Below, piece after piece: positions 50,756-59,305 of a DNA stretch of 64,000 nucleotides (its first letter is position 1; every line of letters begins with the position of its first letter). This DNA comes from Chrysomallon squamiferum (lineage: Eukaryota > Mollusca > Gastropoda > Neomphalida > Peltospiridae). The notes below the pieces were generated by a model. The model saw only the letters and a program-made list of their open reading frames with translations, ran no database searches and was not told where the DNA came from. The position numbers and the translations under genes are program-made. The stretch spans positions 18,872,290 to 18,936,289 of the forward strand of contig CM022677.1 of assembly GCA_012295275.1 (NCBI GenBank), written 5' to 3'.

Positions 50756-52000
50756 TTGTTGTTGTTGTTGTTGTTGTTGTGTGACGTCCTCTACGTCGTC
50801 CGTTTCAGAAACGAGCCTTTCCATTTCCTCGAACGAATCGCCGCTGTCTGATCTTTCTTCCTCGTCGTCAACAATCTCCCACCCAGAGTCTTCATCCACA
50901 GTCCTCCCCATCCCGCTGTCTTGATCGGTGCTGCTGTAGCTGATGTCCTTCGTCAGGTTGTCGATTTCTCCAATCAGGTTCCTGAACTCGCCCACCAGAT
51001 TCGTCGGCGCGCTGCTGGGCTCGTGCGCTGCCGCCGTTACCATAGCAACCTCGGGCACGGTCGCGTCTTCCAGGTTGTCGTACGCGCCGTCGGACAGGAC
51101 GTCGCCGGCGACGTCGCCGCCCGACAGCGTGCTCGCCGACGACTGCGAACTCGTCATGTCGGAGATGCTCATGTTCTGAGCGGTGAACTCGTGGTCGGCG
51201 TACTCGTTGTCGGAGACTTCGGACGCGGACGTGTTCAAGCCGGTGTCGTCGCTGGCGGAGATGTCCAGGTCGGACAGCAGGCTCGTGTTCATCACGTCGC
51301 CGCCGACGCCTTTGCTGGCGGAGAGCTTGCCGGTGTCGTTGTCGTTGTCGTTGTCGATGATTTTCAGCAAATTCTCGTTGTCGCGAGTGCCGATTATTTC
51401 CCTGTTGTCCAGAATCTCGAACGTCGTTGTGGTTCCAGTCGTTTCTGTTCTCTCTCTGAACGCTTCGTTGTCTAGAATGCACTGGCTGATGTTAAACTCA
51501 AAATCTTCTTTGTTTTCGTCCTGGTTTTCCTCTTCTCGGAACTGCAACATCTCCGAGGGTCTTGATTCAACCTGTGCAGAAATTTTGCCAGCTTCGTCGA
51601 AACTGGACTCATCGGCTCCAACCAAAGTGGTCTCCCCTTCCACACGGGTTGCCTCCCTTTCCACGAGAGCCGCTCCCCTTTCTGCAAGAGCCGACTCTCT
51701 TTCCGTCGGCAGTGCTTCCATTTCTGCCACAGTTGTTTCTCTTTCTGTGAAAGTTGCCTCCCTTTCCGTAAGGGTTGTCTGCTCTTCGTTCTCTTGAGAC
51801 CCGTCTAGGTCGAAGCCTGTTTTCTCTGCGGACCTCGGGGTGTAAAACTGACTTGGGCTATACATTGCGTCTTCTTCGTTATACGCCCACGCCCATGGAT
51901 ACTGATAGGTCCACCCTTCGTCTGCTGGGGGAACTGTCACTGGTTCCTCTTCAGGGGAAGGATCACGAAGGAAAGAATCGCCCTCTTGTTCACCTTCCTT
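9001..52000 (-). CDS. Giant acidic repeat-protein gene (exons A, B, C); family not recognised
   Basis: Three exons are seen: A 14279-52000, B 11473-12624, C 9001-10902 (C runs into an assembly gap). They are joined by GT-AG introns of 1,654 and 570 bp, both interrupting a codon after its first base. The product would exceed 13,000 residues, extremely rich in Glu, Ser, Thr, Val and Asp. No known folded domain is evident; unique acidic stretches alternate with tandem-repeat arrays. Composition and giant-exon layout recall disordered cytoskeletal linkers (giant-exon ankyrins, Futsch/MAP1B, PEVK titin) or secreted acidic matrix proteins, but I see no diagnostic domain of any of them. The frame breaks at several sites, mostly where a repeat copy differs from its sisters by one or two bases. 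The start and the 3' end are not settled. Many arrays lack ATG, so simple ORF calling misses them. Confidence 0.75.
10903..11472 (-). other. Intron between exons B and C (570 bp) with microsatellites
   Basis: It contains (AAT)n and (GAT)n runs at 10910-11105, a CA run at 11197-11222, and a (GAA)n run at 11428-11457 close to the donor. Two 45-bp stretches (around 11290-11340 and 11370-11420) are near-copies of each other. Confidence 0.7.
11473..12624 (-). CDS. Exon B of the giant gene, 384 codons, phase-symmetric
   Basis: The acceptor is ttttttcacgatttcag|TGAAACC and the donor GTGTGTCATG|gtgaga. Both flanking introns split a codon after base one and the length is 1,152 nt, so the exon can be included or skipped without changing frame. 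It joins [19 protein letters not shown] upstream and [16 protein letters not shown] downstream. The middle holds four or five diverged 40-45-residue repeats with [17 protein letters not shown]-like cores. The frame stays open past the donor into a (GAA)n microsatellite, but that part is intron. Family not recognised. Confidence 0.78.
12625..14278 (-). other. Intron between exons A and B (1,654 bp)
   Basis: The donor is G|gtaagc at 14278 and the acceptor cacgatttcag at 12625. AT-rich filler with ATAAT-type runs (12660-12930), short AAT and AAC runs, and a CTGT/CTAT run near 13825-13870. No gene seen. Confidence 0.75.
14279..15555 (-). other. C-terminal end of exon A with a duplicated IPSQIP motif
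   Basis: A unique region with a less acidic part: [37 protein letters not shown]. The motif [19 protein letters not shown] (14832-14888) recurs as [17 protein letters not shown] (14592-14642). Ends HDDDGDDF at the donor. Confidence 0.65.
14279..52000 (-). CDS. Exon A of the giant gene, about 37.7 kb
   Basis: The acceptor is ttgcacgtttcag|AAGGAAG (exon from 52000; a second AG would start it at 51993) and the donor is GATTTTG|gtaagc at 14278. An in-frame TAA at 52027-52025 shows the coding stretch does not extend further right. Coding is continuous apart from local frame breaks; the longest unbroken stretch, 19027-33303, is 4,758 codons. In transcript order it reads: unique N-terminal part (52.0-46.3 kb), 8-residue array (46.2-41.6), unique block (41.6-41.0), 14- and 7-residue arrays (40.6-31.9), 17-residue array (31.7-30.1), unique (30.1-28.5), 9/10-residue array (28.5-25.0), unique (25.0-22.4), 27-31-residue array (22.4-17.8), unique (17.8-16.5), 18-residue array (16.5-15.55), unique end (15.55-14.28). 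Hidden introns cannot be wholly excluded in the noisy blocks. Confidence 0.72.
15555..16510 (-). repeat. 18-residue array [18 protein letters not shown] (54-bp unit), 17-18 copies
   Basis: Near-identical 54-bp units vary at YKEP/FKEP/GDKEP and at D/S/T before EIQET. The order of variants from about 15600 to 16000 recurs from about 16070 to 16470, so several units were copied as a block. Confidence 0.9.
16510..17810 (-). other. Unique strongly acidic region
   Basis: About 430 residues, including [54 protein letters not shown] and repeats of [18 protein letters not shown]. Acidic and likely disordered. Confidence 0.65.
17810..22380 (-). repeat. 27-31-residue array ([12 protein letters not shown] ... 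[10 protein letters not shown])
   Basis: Units of 93 bp encode [24 protein letters not shown] and AVTVSEE; 81-bp units lack IISE. About 50 units. Large blocks are copied: 19040-19990 recurs at about 20620-21570 (offset 1581 bp, 17 x 93), part recurs again 1440 bp on, and 18330-18720 recurs at 19990-20380. Two net +2-base differences from sister copies (about 18712-18730 and 19041-19050, runs of T) break the frame. Confidence 0.87.
22380..25020 (-). other. Unique acidic region in the middle of exon A
   Basis: About 880 residues without close repeats. Less acidic motifs include [72 protein letters not shown] and [19 protein letters not shown]. Open throughout. Family not recognised. Confidence 0.65.
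25020..28540 (-). repeat. 9/10-residue array (E)EETVVSETQ (27/30-bp unit)
   Basis: About 120 units. Units of 9 and 10 residues (one extra Glu) are mixed; A/V and T/V exchanges dominate. Towards the transcript-downstream end it grades into TETQEEE and TVPETGE repeats (24.8-25.3 kb). The frame stays fully open, which shows consensus quality here is good. Confidence 0.87.
28540..29245 (-). other. Unique acidic block with short TEFTDK and REVTEE repeats
   Basis: Starting after the [15 protein letters not shown] segment, the protein shows four TEFTDK-type hexads (29170-29240), a loose EETREVTEE stretch, then [20 protein letters not shown] and [15 protein letters not shown] before the SETQEET array. 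Confidence 0.6.
29245..29830 (-). other. Unique block with [17 protein letters not shown]
   Basis: About 190 residues of fairly ordinary composition: [70 protein letters not shown]. It is a second candidate for a conserved or folded segment. No family recognised. Confidence 0.55.
30080..31670 (-). repeat. 17-residue array [17 protein letters not shown] (51-bp unit)
   Basis: About 30 units, seven of them in a row nearly identical (30240-30680). Shorter units lacking PILEQ ([13 protein letters not shown]) occur at several points. Fully open frame. Confidence 0.87.
31670..31910 (-). other. Short unique block between two arrays
   Basis: About 80 residues with more aromatic and varied composition: [47 protein letters not shown]. 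No family recognised. Confidence 0.6.
31910..33115 (-). repeat. 7-residue ELPVTET array (21-bp unit)
   Basis: About 57 units of ELPVTET or ELPVTES. An internal block (around 32190-32520) recurs around 32700-33000, including the rare VLLETETE and RVTVTE units. Confidence 0.85.
33115..33320 (-). repeat. '[19 protein letters not shown]' module, copy 2
   Basis: The full module reads [20 protein letters not shown], then [19 protein letters not shown], then [16 protein letters not shown]. It is nearly base-identical to 240-480 in the left segment. Confidence 0.85.
33320..33540 (-). repeat. End of the 14-residue array with two single-base losses
   Basis: Units at about 33485-33500 and 33523-33538 read TTATTTCTCTCG where sisters read TTATTTCTACTCG. 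Each lost A shifts the frame by one; together they carry the frame of 33527-36898 into that of 19027-33303, so coding continues across. Confidence 0.75.
33540..35410 (-). repeat. 14-residue array [14 protein letters not shown] (42-bp unit)
   Basis: About 45 units in an open frame with 35410-36770. Distinctive blocks ([28 protein letters not shown]) recur three times at 34150-34300, 34520-34670 and 34810-34960, showing block duplication about 370 and 290 bp apart. Confidence 0.85.
35410..36770 (-). repeat. 7-residue SELPVSE array (21-bp unit)
   Basis: About 60 units with I/L, K/E and S/T variants. Higher-order copying is plain: the block around 35815-36110 recurs around 36145-36410, both holding the rare SQLALSE unit (plus strand ataatgcgagttgac). 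Confidence 0.85.
36770..36960 (-). repeat. '[19 protein letters not shown]' module, copy 1 (noisy at its upstream edge)
   Basis: A non-repetitive module ([20 protein letters not shown], then [15 protein letters not shown]) occurs three times in the window: here, near 33115-33320 and near 260-450. In this copy the part encoding [14 protein letters not shown] is garbled (36915-36960) relative to the other two. Confidence 0.8.
37010..38200 (-). repeat. 14-residue array [14 protein letters not shown], partly noisy
   Basis: Clean 42-bp units run from about 37030 to 37560 and from 37850 to 38200. Between them (37560-37850) units carry extra or missing bases compared with their neighbours. Confidence 0.8.
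38560..39130 (-). repeat. 7-residue ELPVSES array
   Basis: Units of 21 bp encode SELPVSE or TELPVSE. Clean units run from about 38580 to 38890, with more diverged ELPV and EIPVTE units beyond. The plus-strand stretch 38200-38560 is a noisy continuation with many small indels. Confidence 0.8.
39130..39950 (-). repeat. 14-residue array [14 protein letters not shown] (42-bp unit)
   Basis: About 19 units. Variation is mainly P/Q at position 8. No ATG occurs on the coding strand, so the block is easy to miss; plus-strand frames over it are shadows. A single-base loss near 39715 breaks the frame. Confidence 0.85.
40340..40600 (-). repeat. 7-residue ELPVSES array, short block
   Basis: Units of 21 bp encode ELPVSES or ELPVTEY variants and include the [15 protein letters not shown] segment, which recurs in every block of this family near its border with the 14-residue arrays. 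Confidence 0.75.
40680..40960 (-). repeat. 11/8-residue array [11 protein letters not shown]
   Basis: Units of 33 bp ([11 protein letters not shown]) pass into 24-bp units (VSETEEIG). The same transition from long to short units is seen at 6840-7130 in the left copy. Confidence 0.8.
40960..41560 (-). other. Unique block '[19 protein letters not shown]' within exon A
   Basis: A non-repetitive acidic stretch contains three [10 protein letters not shown]-like motifs ([50 protein letters not shown]) spaced 45-60 residues apart. A close copy is at about 7200-7750; that copy has a 30-nt in-frame insertion near 7441-7470. Confidence 0.75.
41560..46200 (-). repeat. 8-residue array EIEEKEVT (24-bp unit), about 190 units
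   Basis: The unit is TCAGTGACTTCTTTCTCTTC plus ATTT-type ends on the plus strand; on the coding strand it gives EIEEKEVT or ETEEKEVT. Ile/Thr alternation at position 2 and V/I at position 7 produce higher-order blocks: for example, the block around 43.2-43.6 kb recurs around 44.4-44.7 kb, and parts of 44.0-44.2 kb recur at 45.8-46.0 kb. Frame breaks occur near 45215, 43560-43740 and 41755. Highly charged heptad-like spacing could favour long helices. Confidence 0.85.
46316..51940 (-). CDS. Unique N-terminal region of the giant protein (open frame of about 1,890 codons from 52000)
   Basis: The frame is open from the splice site at 52000 to a TAG at 46318-46316. It starts with an aromatic-rich stretch ([16 protein letters not shown]) unlike the rest, then a heptad-like array of EREAT-type repeats (51.63-51.78 kb), Asp/Ser-rich disordered sequence, a 19-residue polyGln tract, a KHVHF motif (PP1-docking type), repeats of the form SAPxTFPV, and a less acidic hydrophobic island (47.6-47.86 kb). 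Near the end it becomes Glu-rich with EFQQ-type repeats and (V)SETD motifs that foreshadow the arrays downstream. GTG at 51940 is merely the first start-like codon, not a likely start. Higher sequence complexity makes this the best stretch for homology searches. Confidence 0.75.
47610..47860 (-). other. Hydrophobic island in the giant protein, possible folded module
   Basis: Between acidic disordered stretches lie about 65 residues with ordinary composition, including [46 protein letters not shown] and KKIVDEF. Alternating hydrophobic positions suggest strands and helices. I do not recognise the fold. Confidence 0.5.
47980..48250 (-). repeat. Degenerate [10 protein letters not shown]-type repeats
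   Basis: Units of 11-14 residues such as [42 protein letters not shown] and HDTVTEHPS follow one another. They are diverged but clearly related. Confidence 0.55.
48200..48780 (-). repeat. Dispersed SAPxTFPV motif, about four copies
   Basis: The stretches [30 protein letters not shown] and [10 protein letters not shown] recur every 35-45 residues in a diverged acidic context. They suggest an ancient domain-size repeat. Confidence 0.5.
49800..49980 (-). repeat. Degenerate 9-residue STDxxV repeats
   Basis: The protein reads [20 protein letters not shown] and on to [14 protein letters not shown]. About six diverged units of 9 residues lie in the unique region and look like an old array. Confidence 0.55.
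50723..50779 (-). repeat. PolyGln tract, 19 codons
   Basis: Nineteen CAA/CAG codons in a row are flanked by DVT and PSPP. CAA and CAG are interspersed in blocks, which usually lowers slippage. Confidence 0.85.
51625..51785 (-). repeat. Heptad-like EREAT array in the N-terminal region
   Basis: About seven 7-residue units read [49 protein letters not shown]. The units are diverged at DNA level, so this array is older than the near-identical arrays further on. Confidence 0.7.
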
Positions 52001-52219
52001 CTGAAACGTGCAAGAGATTCGGTGTTAACTGATACGTCAGCAATTAATGTCAGAACTAACGCAGCACTGCTGAAGATTGTAATTAAAGACAGGAATAATC
52101 AGAAAAAGTGTAAATTTTGTTCAAGACTGTGATGAAAGTAGTGTTTGGTTTCTGACAGTTCTAGACAAAAATATTAGAAAAGAGCGTTATCTTGACCTAA
52201 GTTAGACTTTAAATTTATC

Positions 52220-52980
<761 letters not shown>

Positions 52981-53214
52981 ATTTTTATTACTTTACAAAA
53001 AAGAAAATAAAACATTAAAAAAAAAATAAAAGTGAAATAATAATCTCAACTCATATAAAGCAGTTATAATTAATAAATAATAAAGTTATTAAACAAAACT
53101 CCAAAGTAACCAGAAACAAAGTTAAAAAGAATGCATACAGTTAGACAGAACTTTAAAACATACCTTCCATACACAGATACAAGGAAATACAGTTATTAAT
53201 ATGTGTGTACATAA

Positions 53215-53295
53215 TACATATATATACATACATACATACATACATACATACATACATACATACATACATACATACATACATACATACATCATACA
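53215..53295. repeat. (CATA)n microsatellite
   Basis: About 18 units of CATA with a few interruptions towards the right. Confidence 0.9.
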
Positions 53296-53504
53296 TTCAT
53301 ACACACATACATACAACCATACATACATTAAGTGCAAGCATACATATAATAACAGAACAAGAAAAAAGGAAAAAAAAGGAAACAAAAGAAACAAACAAAA
53401 ATACCAATTACATTTCTGCAAGATGCCGTCACAATATATCTTGGAAATAAAAACATACAAAAGACAAATATCTATCATCATGTATTTGAAATTTATACAT
53501 CAGA

Positions 53505-53720
53505 CATATATATTATATTATATTATATTATATTATATTATATTATATTATATTATATTATATTATATTATATTATATTATATTATATTTTATTATACTA
53601 TATTATATCATATCATATCATATTATATTATATTATATTATATTATATCATATTATATTATATTATATTTATTATATTATATTATATTATATTATATTAT
53701 ATCATATTGTATTGTATTTT
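53505..53720. repeat. (ATATT)n pentamer satellite
   Basis: About 40 units of a 5-bp AT-only repeat, nearly pure in the left half and with C-containing variants in the right half. A candidate for DNA unwinding and length variation. Confidence 0.9.
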
Positions 53721-54130
53721 ATTATACAAACATACATGTATATACACACGAGTTCATATATATGTAAGTCTGTATAAGTCTGTACAACAGTACAACAACA
53801 ACGACAACACCAATAAGTAAAAATATTGCTAATTGTTCTCACTTACAGACCAGAAACAATCACACACAAGCGCTAAAAAAAGAGGTGAACATCATTACAA
53901 ACAAACAGAATCTCACACCATCTACTGAAAACGAAAAAATACACAAAACCACTTTCTTTTCTTTCTTCTTCTCGTCGATATTTACACAGACAGACAGACT
54001 CTGTTACGAAGTGCAAAAATCTATAAATCTATTTTCAAATATCAGATACATCACTACTGATGTATCCATAACTAATCGTAATCCTGTAAATGTTTAAACA
54101 AAAAAGATACAACGTAAAAAATGTGCCCAC

Positions 54131-54251
54131 CTTCGAAGGAAACAATCCCATTACATTCAGACGCCATAATGACCTGACAACAAGGTATAAAGTAACCCAG
54201 ATATAACACGACCAGTAGACAAATACGAGACTGTAATGTGCATCGTGACAT
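54131..54251 (-). CDS. Candidate first exon with signal-peptide-like start
   Basis: From ATG at 54251-54249 the frame reads MSRCTLQSR, then a hydrophobic core ICLLVVLYLGYFIP, then CCQ and a short tail ending VSFE. A donor CTTCGAAG|gtgggc follows, leaving one base of a codon. The layout (basic start, 14-residue hydrophobic core, cysteines, phase-1 intron) is typical of a signal-peptide exon. It lies 2.1 kb upstream of exon A in the same orientation. Joining to exon A keeps the frame only if exon A starts at the second AG (51993), which is not the strongest acceptor. An internal in-frame ATG (54167) could be used instead. The link to the giant gene is inference. Confidence 0.3.
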
Positions 54252-54280
54252 CTCGAGTGTATAGAAGATGCAGACAATTC

Positions 54281-54290
54281 AATTATATAG
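54281..54290 (-). promoter_or_regulatory. TATA-like box upstream of the candidate first exon
   Basis: CTATATAATT on the minus strand lies 30-40 nt before the first ATG of the 54131-54251 exon. In this AT-rich DNA such matches are frequent; only its position makes it interesting, and it would leave a very short 5' leader. Confidence 0.22.
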
Positions 54291-54749
54291 CGGTGCGTAT
54301 AGCGACTGGGAGGGATTTAATACGGAAGAAACAAAAGAATATATTAACGATATACGTGTTTCTGTTACAGTAAGGAGTTTTAAAAAAAGAAAAAAAAAAA
54401 AGCTATGTTGTATATAATAATTTTTAAAAGTTAGGAATAAGAACAAAAATATAAAATAATGAAATATAATGAAATGATATAAAATAATAAATGAATGAAT
54501 CAGTGAATAAATAAATAAATAGTATAAATAAATAAATAATAAATAAAAATAAAACGTTCGTTGTCTAAGCAAAAATATACTCAAACGCACAAACACATAC
54601 GCATACACACACACACACAGATACGCTTACACACACAGACACAAATACACACAGACACAAACACACACACATACACACTCGCACATAAACACACACTCAT
54701 ACGTTACATACATAATCATACACTACACACTCAATTAAATATACACACA

Positions 54750-54755
54750 CACACA

Positions 54756-54854
<99 letters not shown>

Positions 54855-54880
54855 ACACACACACTCACACAAACCTCTTG
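54750..54880. repeat. (CA)n(CT)n(CA)n compound microsatellite
   Basis: A CT run of about 40 bp is flanked by CA runs on both sides. Confidence 0.9.
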
Positions 54881-54939
54881 CACATTCTTTATACCACCTT
54901 CTAACTTAACACTATTCATTCTTGATATCTAAAAAAAAA

Positions 54940-55300
54940 AAAATATATCAGTCACCGCCCCGGTTTTACCCTGACTAAACCAACAGACACAACATCTCTT
55001 CTCCACCTTATACAGCTTTGTACATATTATTACCTCTTCTGCGAGTATGTACTCACGGATTGGCCCTAACGGCTACATTTGAACTGATGATGGGAAAGCA
55101 AACAGTGGAGCTGACTCGATGACCCAGAGATGGACGAATGGTCAGAGTTTTGTATGATTAAGGATTAATGGAAATAATTAAATAGCTGTTTCATGTGCGT
55201 TATGAAGAAAGAACAAGGCCCCCAGAAAAGTTAAACAGCTGGTCTCCGGTTGAATTTCAATCAGTTTTCCATACTATGAAGTTGGTTTATTTCTGTAACT
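54940..55300. other. Complex, non-repetitive island between microsatellites, no gene recognised
   Basis: About 350 bp of higher complexity and GC (for example GTCACCGCCCCGGTTTTACC at 54951) stand out from the surroundings. No convincing ORF, tRNA or known element; it could be part of a dispersed element or regulatory DNA. Confidence 0.3.
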
Positions 55301-55341
55301 ATCTGCGTATGTATCTATATCTATCTGTCTATACATATAAG

Positions 55342-55799
<458 letters not shown>

Positions 55800-55800
<1 letters not shown>

Positions 55801-57327
55801 TTTGTATTTAACACATAGTATGTCTGTCTGTCTGTGTGTGTATATGTATGTATGTAATAAATAGAGATGGTGCCAAAGAAAAATAAAAGAAACAAACAAA
55901 AATATATCTTTCTTAAGCAGACATCATGGGGCACCGTGACATTTTATCACAGGGAGAAAAACTGAGTGCGTAAGCGGAAATATCGACAAAAATACTTGAC
56001 ACCGTCTGTGCAATAACTCACGTTGTGCACAATCATTTTCACAGCAGAAAAGAAACGTTTGCTAGAACCTTCTATTATCGCGTTTCAGAACACTTCTGTT
56101 CAAACGAAATTTTAATATCATTGATGCACTACAGTCCCCCGGTGATAGTATTGAGTTACTTTATTGGTTTTGACTTTATATTGATCGATTCGTAGTTTAT
56201 GGACCTACTTTAATCTTGGTTACTCGATTTCCTTGACATTTGAACTGTTAATGAATCTACTTGATACTTGATAATATAATGACTGGATGATCTACTTGAT
56301 ATTTAATAATTTAATGTATGGATCCATTTGTGTATGGATTTATTGTATTATGCAGCAATATAATAACTGATAATTTGATAATACGATGTTATAATTAAAT
56401 AACAATTTTTCGATTATTAAATGGATACTTAATGGCATTTAATTAAATTATTTATGAATTAACTTATATTTTGTTATAAAATTAGCAAATACATCTTGTA
56501 TCCCTAATACAGGGAATATTAACGTAGATTATATTACAGTAATAAACACGTATATTGAAACGATGATACTTGATTTTTAACTATGTGTTATTAAATTATA
56601 CTTTATGTCTGACGTATATATAATTGTATTACAAAAAAACATACCTGACTTTCTGTTGTATTTCAGTCTATTTTAAACAGCCCATCTTCTTTAAAATGTA
56701 ATAAAAATCCAATGCAGCAAAACAGTAAAATAAAGAAAAAGTTTACAAAAATTTAAAAATAAAATAAAAGATATCGTAAAAAATAAAAATTCCTTTTAGC
56801 AAAATTCAGCTACAGTAGAGAGATTAGACCTAAAAAAAAAAAATGTGTTCCAAAGTTCTGTATAAATATATTCATAAACTGACATTAAAAACGGAAGCAA
56901 AATCCTTCTCTTTTTAAAATAAGAAAACAAAAAGAAAAATTAAATAACTAAAATAATAAACATTTATGGAAAACTCTTGGGATATACAATAACTGTAGAA
57001 GTAACTTAAATCCCTTTAGCTTCGTTTTTTAACATTCGCGATAATGGTTCTTATACGCCGAAATATAAAAGTGTGAAATGAGACCTAATGTAAAGCTTGT
57101 CATGAGCAGACGTCATTTTTTCTAAGCTGAAGTCGGTACGAAGCAGACGGGAACAAACAGAAGATTGTGAAATATTACACAACGTAAATAGACAGTTATT
57201 AGAAACGGATAAAAAGAGGTTGAAAATGATACAGAAAGCACGAAACGAAAATATGACCATGACCTCACTAAATCAAACATCGCTAGCATCACAAAGGCAC
57301 GTAATTATTATCATCTTCATCATGATC

Positions 57328-57374
<47 letters not shown>

Positions 57375-58689
57375 CATTATTATTATTTATTAATTAATTA
57401 ATTATTTATTTATTTATTTTATTATTTTTCTCTTTTTAATTACGTCTTGGAACAGGTTACTTACGATAACAGTCGAATGATTTAAAGTACACCAATTCAG
57501 TATTTTGTTCCTGTTTAAAATAAACTGCTTTATAATGTGCTACAGCTTCTTCAAACAGATCGGTAGAAGCTGATTTTTTTTTTTTTACTTTTGTTTTATC
57601 GATTGTGAGGGACGTTTTGTTAATACTGACTTCATCATGACGATGGTTTTTTTTCTCTCTGTTACAACATTACAAAACCTCTATACAATTAAATTCATAC
57701 CAAATGACCTATGTACTGGTATCTCCTAATATACATTTGGCTGACATTATGTAGATTAAAAAATAATAATAATAATAAAAATAAATAAATAATAATAAAT
57801 AAATAAATACATAAATAAATAAATAAATAAATAATGCATTATCATAATTAAATTCAGGCAGATAACAGCAGATGCGTCAAACATTTTTTTTTTTTCTTTG
57901 AACACTTTATTTGTAGAGTTTAACGAAGTCAGCATAGGTTATAATGAAAATAGATTATTTATACTGTTGATCTATGTTGCTGGTTTTAACCGGCACACAC
58001 ACACACACGATAAAAACATTCTAATATCTTACAACAATCATCTAGGAGATGGCTCATTTACATTTAAAGTGTACGTTTGGTCATTACAAAGAGATAGTCG
58101 AAATATATTCACTACAGATTGGCTATTGGTTTAGTTTCGTTGTCCAATCTTTACTAAAAACGAAGATTAGAAAACATCTATTGATGTTATCGCATACAGG
58201 ATAAATTCTGTTACGAAGTTTCTTCTGCGATCAGAATAAAATAATTTTATCGATCTAATACGTATGCGATGACGTCACAAACCGACTTCTGAAGGGTGGA
58301 AATGGTTCAGTTCAAATAATTTGTTACAATATTATTTTATTGTTTTAATTTGTAATAAGCGATGATACGTCCCTCAAAATATTAAAATAATAACTTTGAA
58401 GTATAAACAGCTTTATTAAGGCATTTATTAATATTACTACATGTAAAATTTAATGCAAAAATCACGAACACGCAGAGGCATGCATCTGCATGCATATATA
58501 CAAACAGTTTTAGCAATAATTAGCTAATAAAAAAAATTAAAAATAATAAAAGACTTGTACATTGTTTATTTTTGTAAGTAAAATATAATTGGTTATTTAA
58601 TGTCACATGACTGAAATCAGCCAACAGAAATTGATCAAATTAACTAACTAAATTAATTAAAAGTAATTGTTTCAGAGTGATATTATTTA

Positions 58690-58731
<42 letters not shown>

Positions 58732-58796
58732 CAACAACAACATATGAGACAAGAATACTATCACAACTATTTTTGTGTGTGACAAGTCTAAGTTCA

Positions 58797-58835
<39 letters not shown>

Positions 58836-59240
58836 AAAAACAAAATGTCAGTTAGAAGGGATAAAAAAATAAAATCTTTAATCCAGTTAAAAGTAATAAT
58901 AATAAAAATAATAATAACAATAACAACAGCAGTAATAAAGTGTTAATTACTATTCAAATAAAAAACTTTCTTTCTTTATTTTCTTGTCTTTCTTGATATT
59001 TTTTTTATTTCTAAGCTTTATAAACAAAATGTTCGTAACAAAACCAAACAAGAATTTCTTATCTATGCACTAGTCGCTATAACAACTACTAATACAGAAA
59101 TAAACTGTATAATACTTCTTATAATAAAAAACAAGTTACCATGAACAACTAGCAATACAAAAGTAAACTGTATGTAATTATTTCCTATAATAAAACACCC
59201 TACTATGACAACTACTAATACAAAAATAACTATATATTTG
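55800..59240. other. Intergenic AT-rich region, no gene seen
   Basis: Between the TDRKH-like 3' end and the candidate start of the giant gene. It holds (ATTATC)n near 57318-57380, AAT/AAAT runs near 57755-57835 and 58691-58730, and (CA)n at 58799-58832. A perfect TGACGTCA is at 58270-58277 and three CCAAT-type motifs lie at 58118-58150. Confidence 0.6.
58270..58277. promoter_or_regulatory. Perfect CRE palindrome TGACGTCA
   Basis: An eight-base palindrome in intergenic DNA, 120-150 bp from CCAAT-type motifs (ATTGG at 58119-58129, CCAAT at 58144-58148). Suggestive of a control region, but single matches occur by chance. Confidence 0.2.
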
Positions 59241-59242
59241 TT

Positions 59243-59248
59243 TTTATT
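59243..59248 (-). terminator. Candidate poly(A) signal of the TDRKH-like gene
   Basis: AATAAA on the minus strand lies about 60 nt after the TGA at 59306. The surroundings are AT-rich, so chance matches are common; another AATAAA is at 58975-58980. Confidence 0.35.
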
Positions 59249-59305
59249 ATTTTTTAGTTAAAAGAAATTAAAAAATTAAAAACTTTAATATAAATTTCAT
59301 CCATA

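Noticed and set aside
9001-52000. Titin, ankyrin, MAP1B/Futsch or reticulon identity for the giant gene
   Set aside because: Only composition and exon size agree; no Ig, ankyrin, ZU5, death, MAP1 or reticulon domain is visible in the window.
9001-52000. Pseudogene because of the frame breaks
   Set aside because: The clearest breaks coincide with one- or two-base differences from sister copies, coding resumes at once, and 14 kb stay open without any break.
53201-53767. Short frames over microsatellites (IHTYIHTY, LYYIILYY, SLSLSL, VCVCVC, ending at 55934)
   Set aside because: Pure translation of CATA, ATATT, CT and GT repeats; no splice sites or similarity.
54940-55300. tRNA-derived SINE or tRNA gene
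   Set aside because: The island is more complex than its surroundings, but I could not find convincing A/B boxes, a tRNA fold or target-site duplications.
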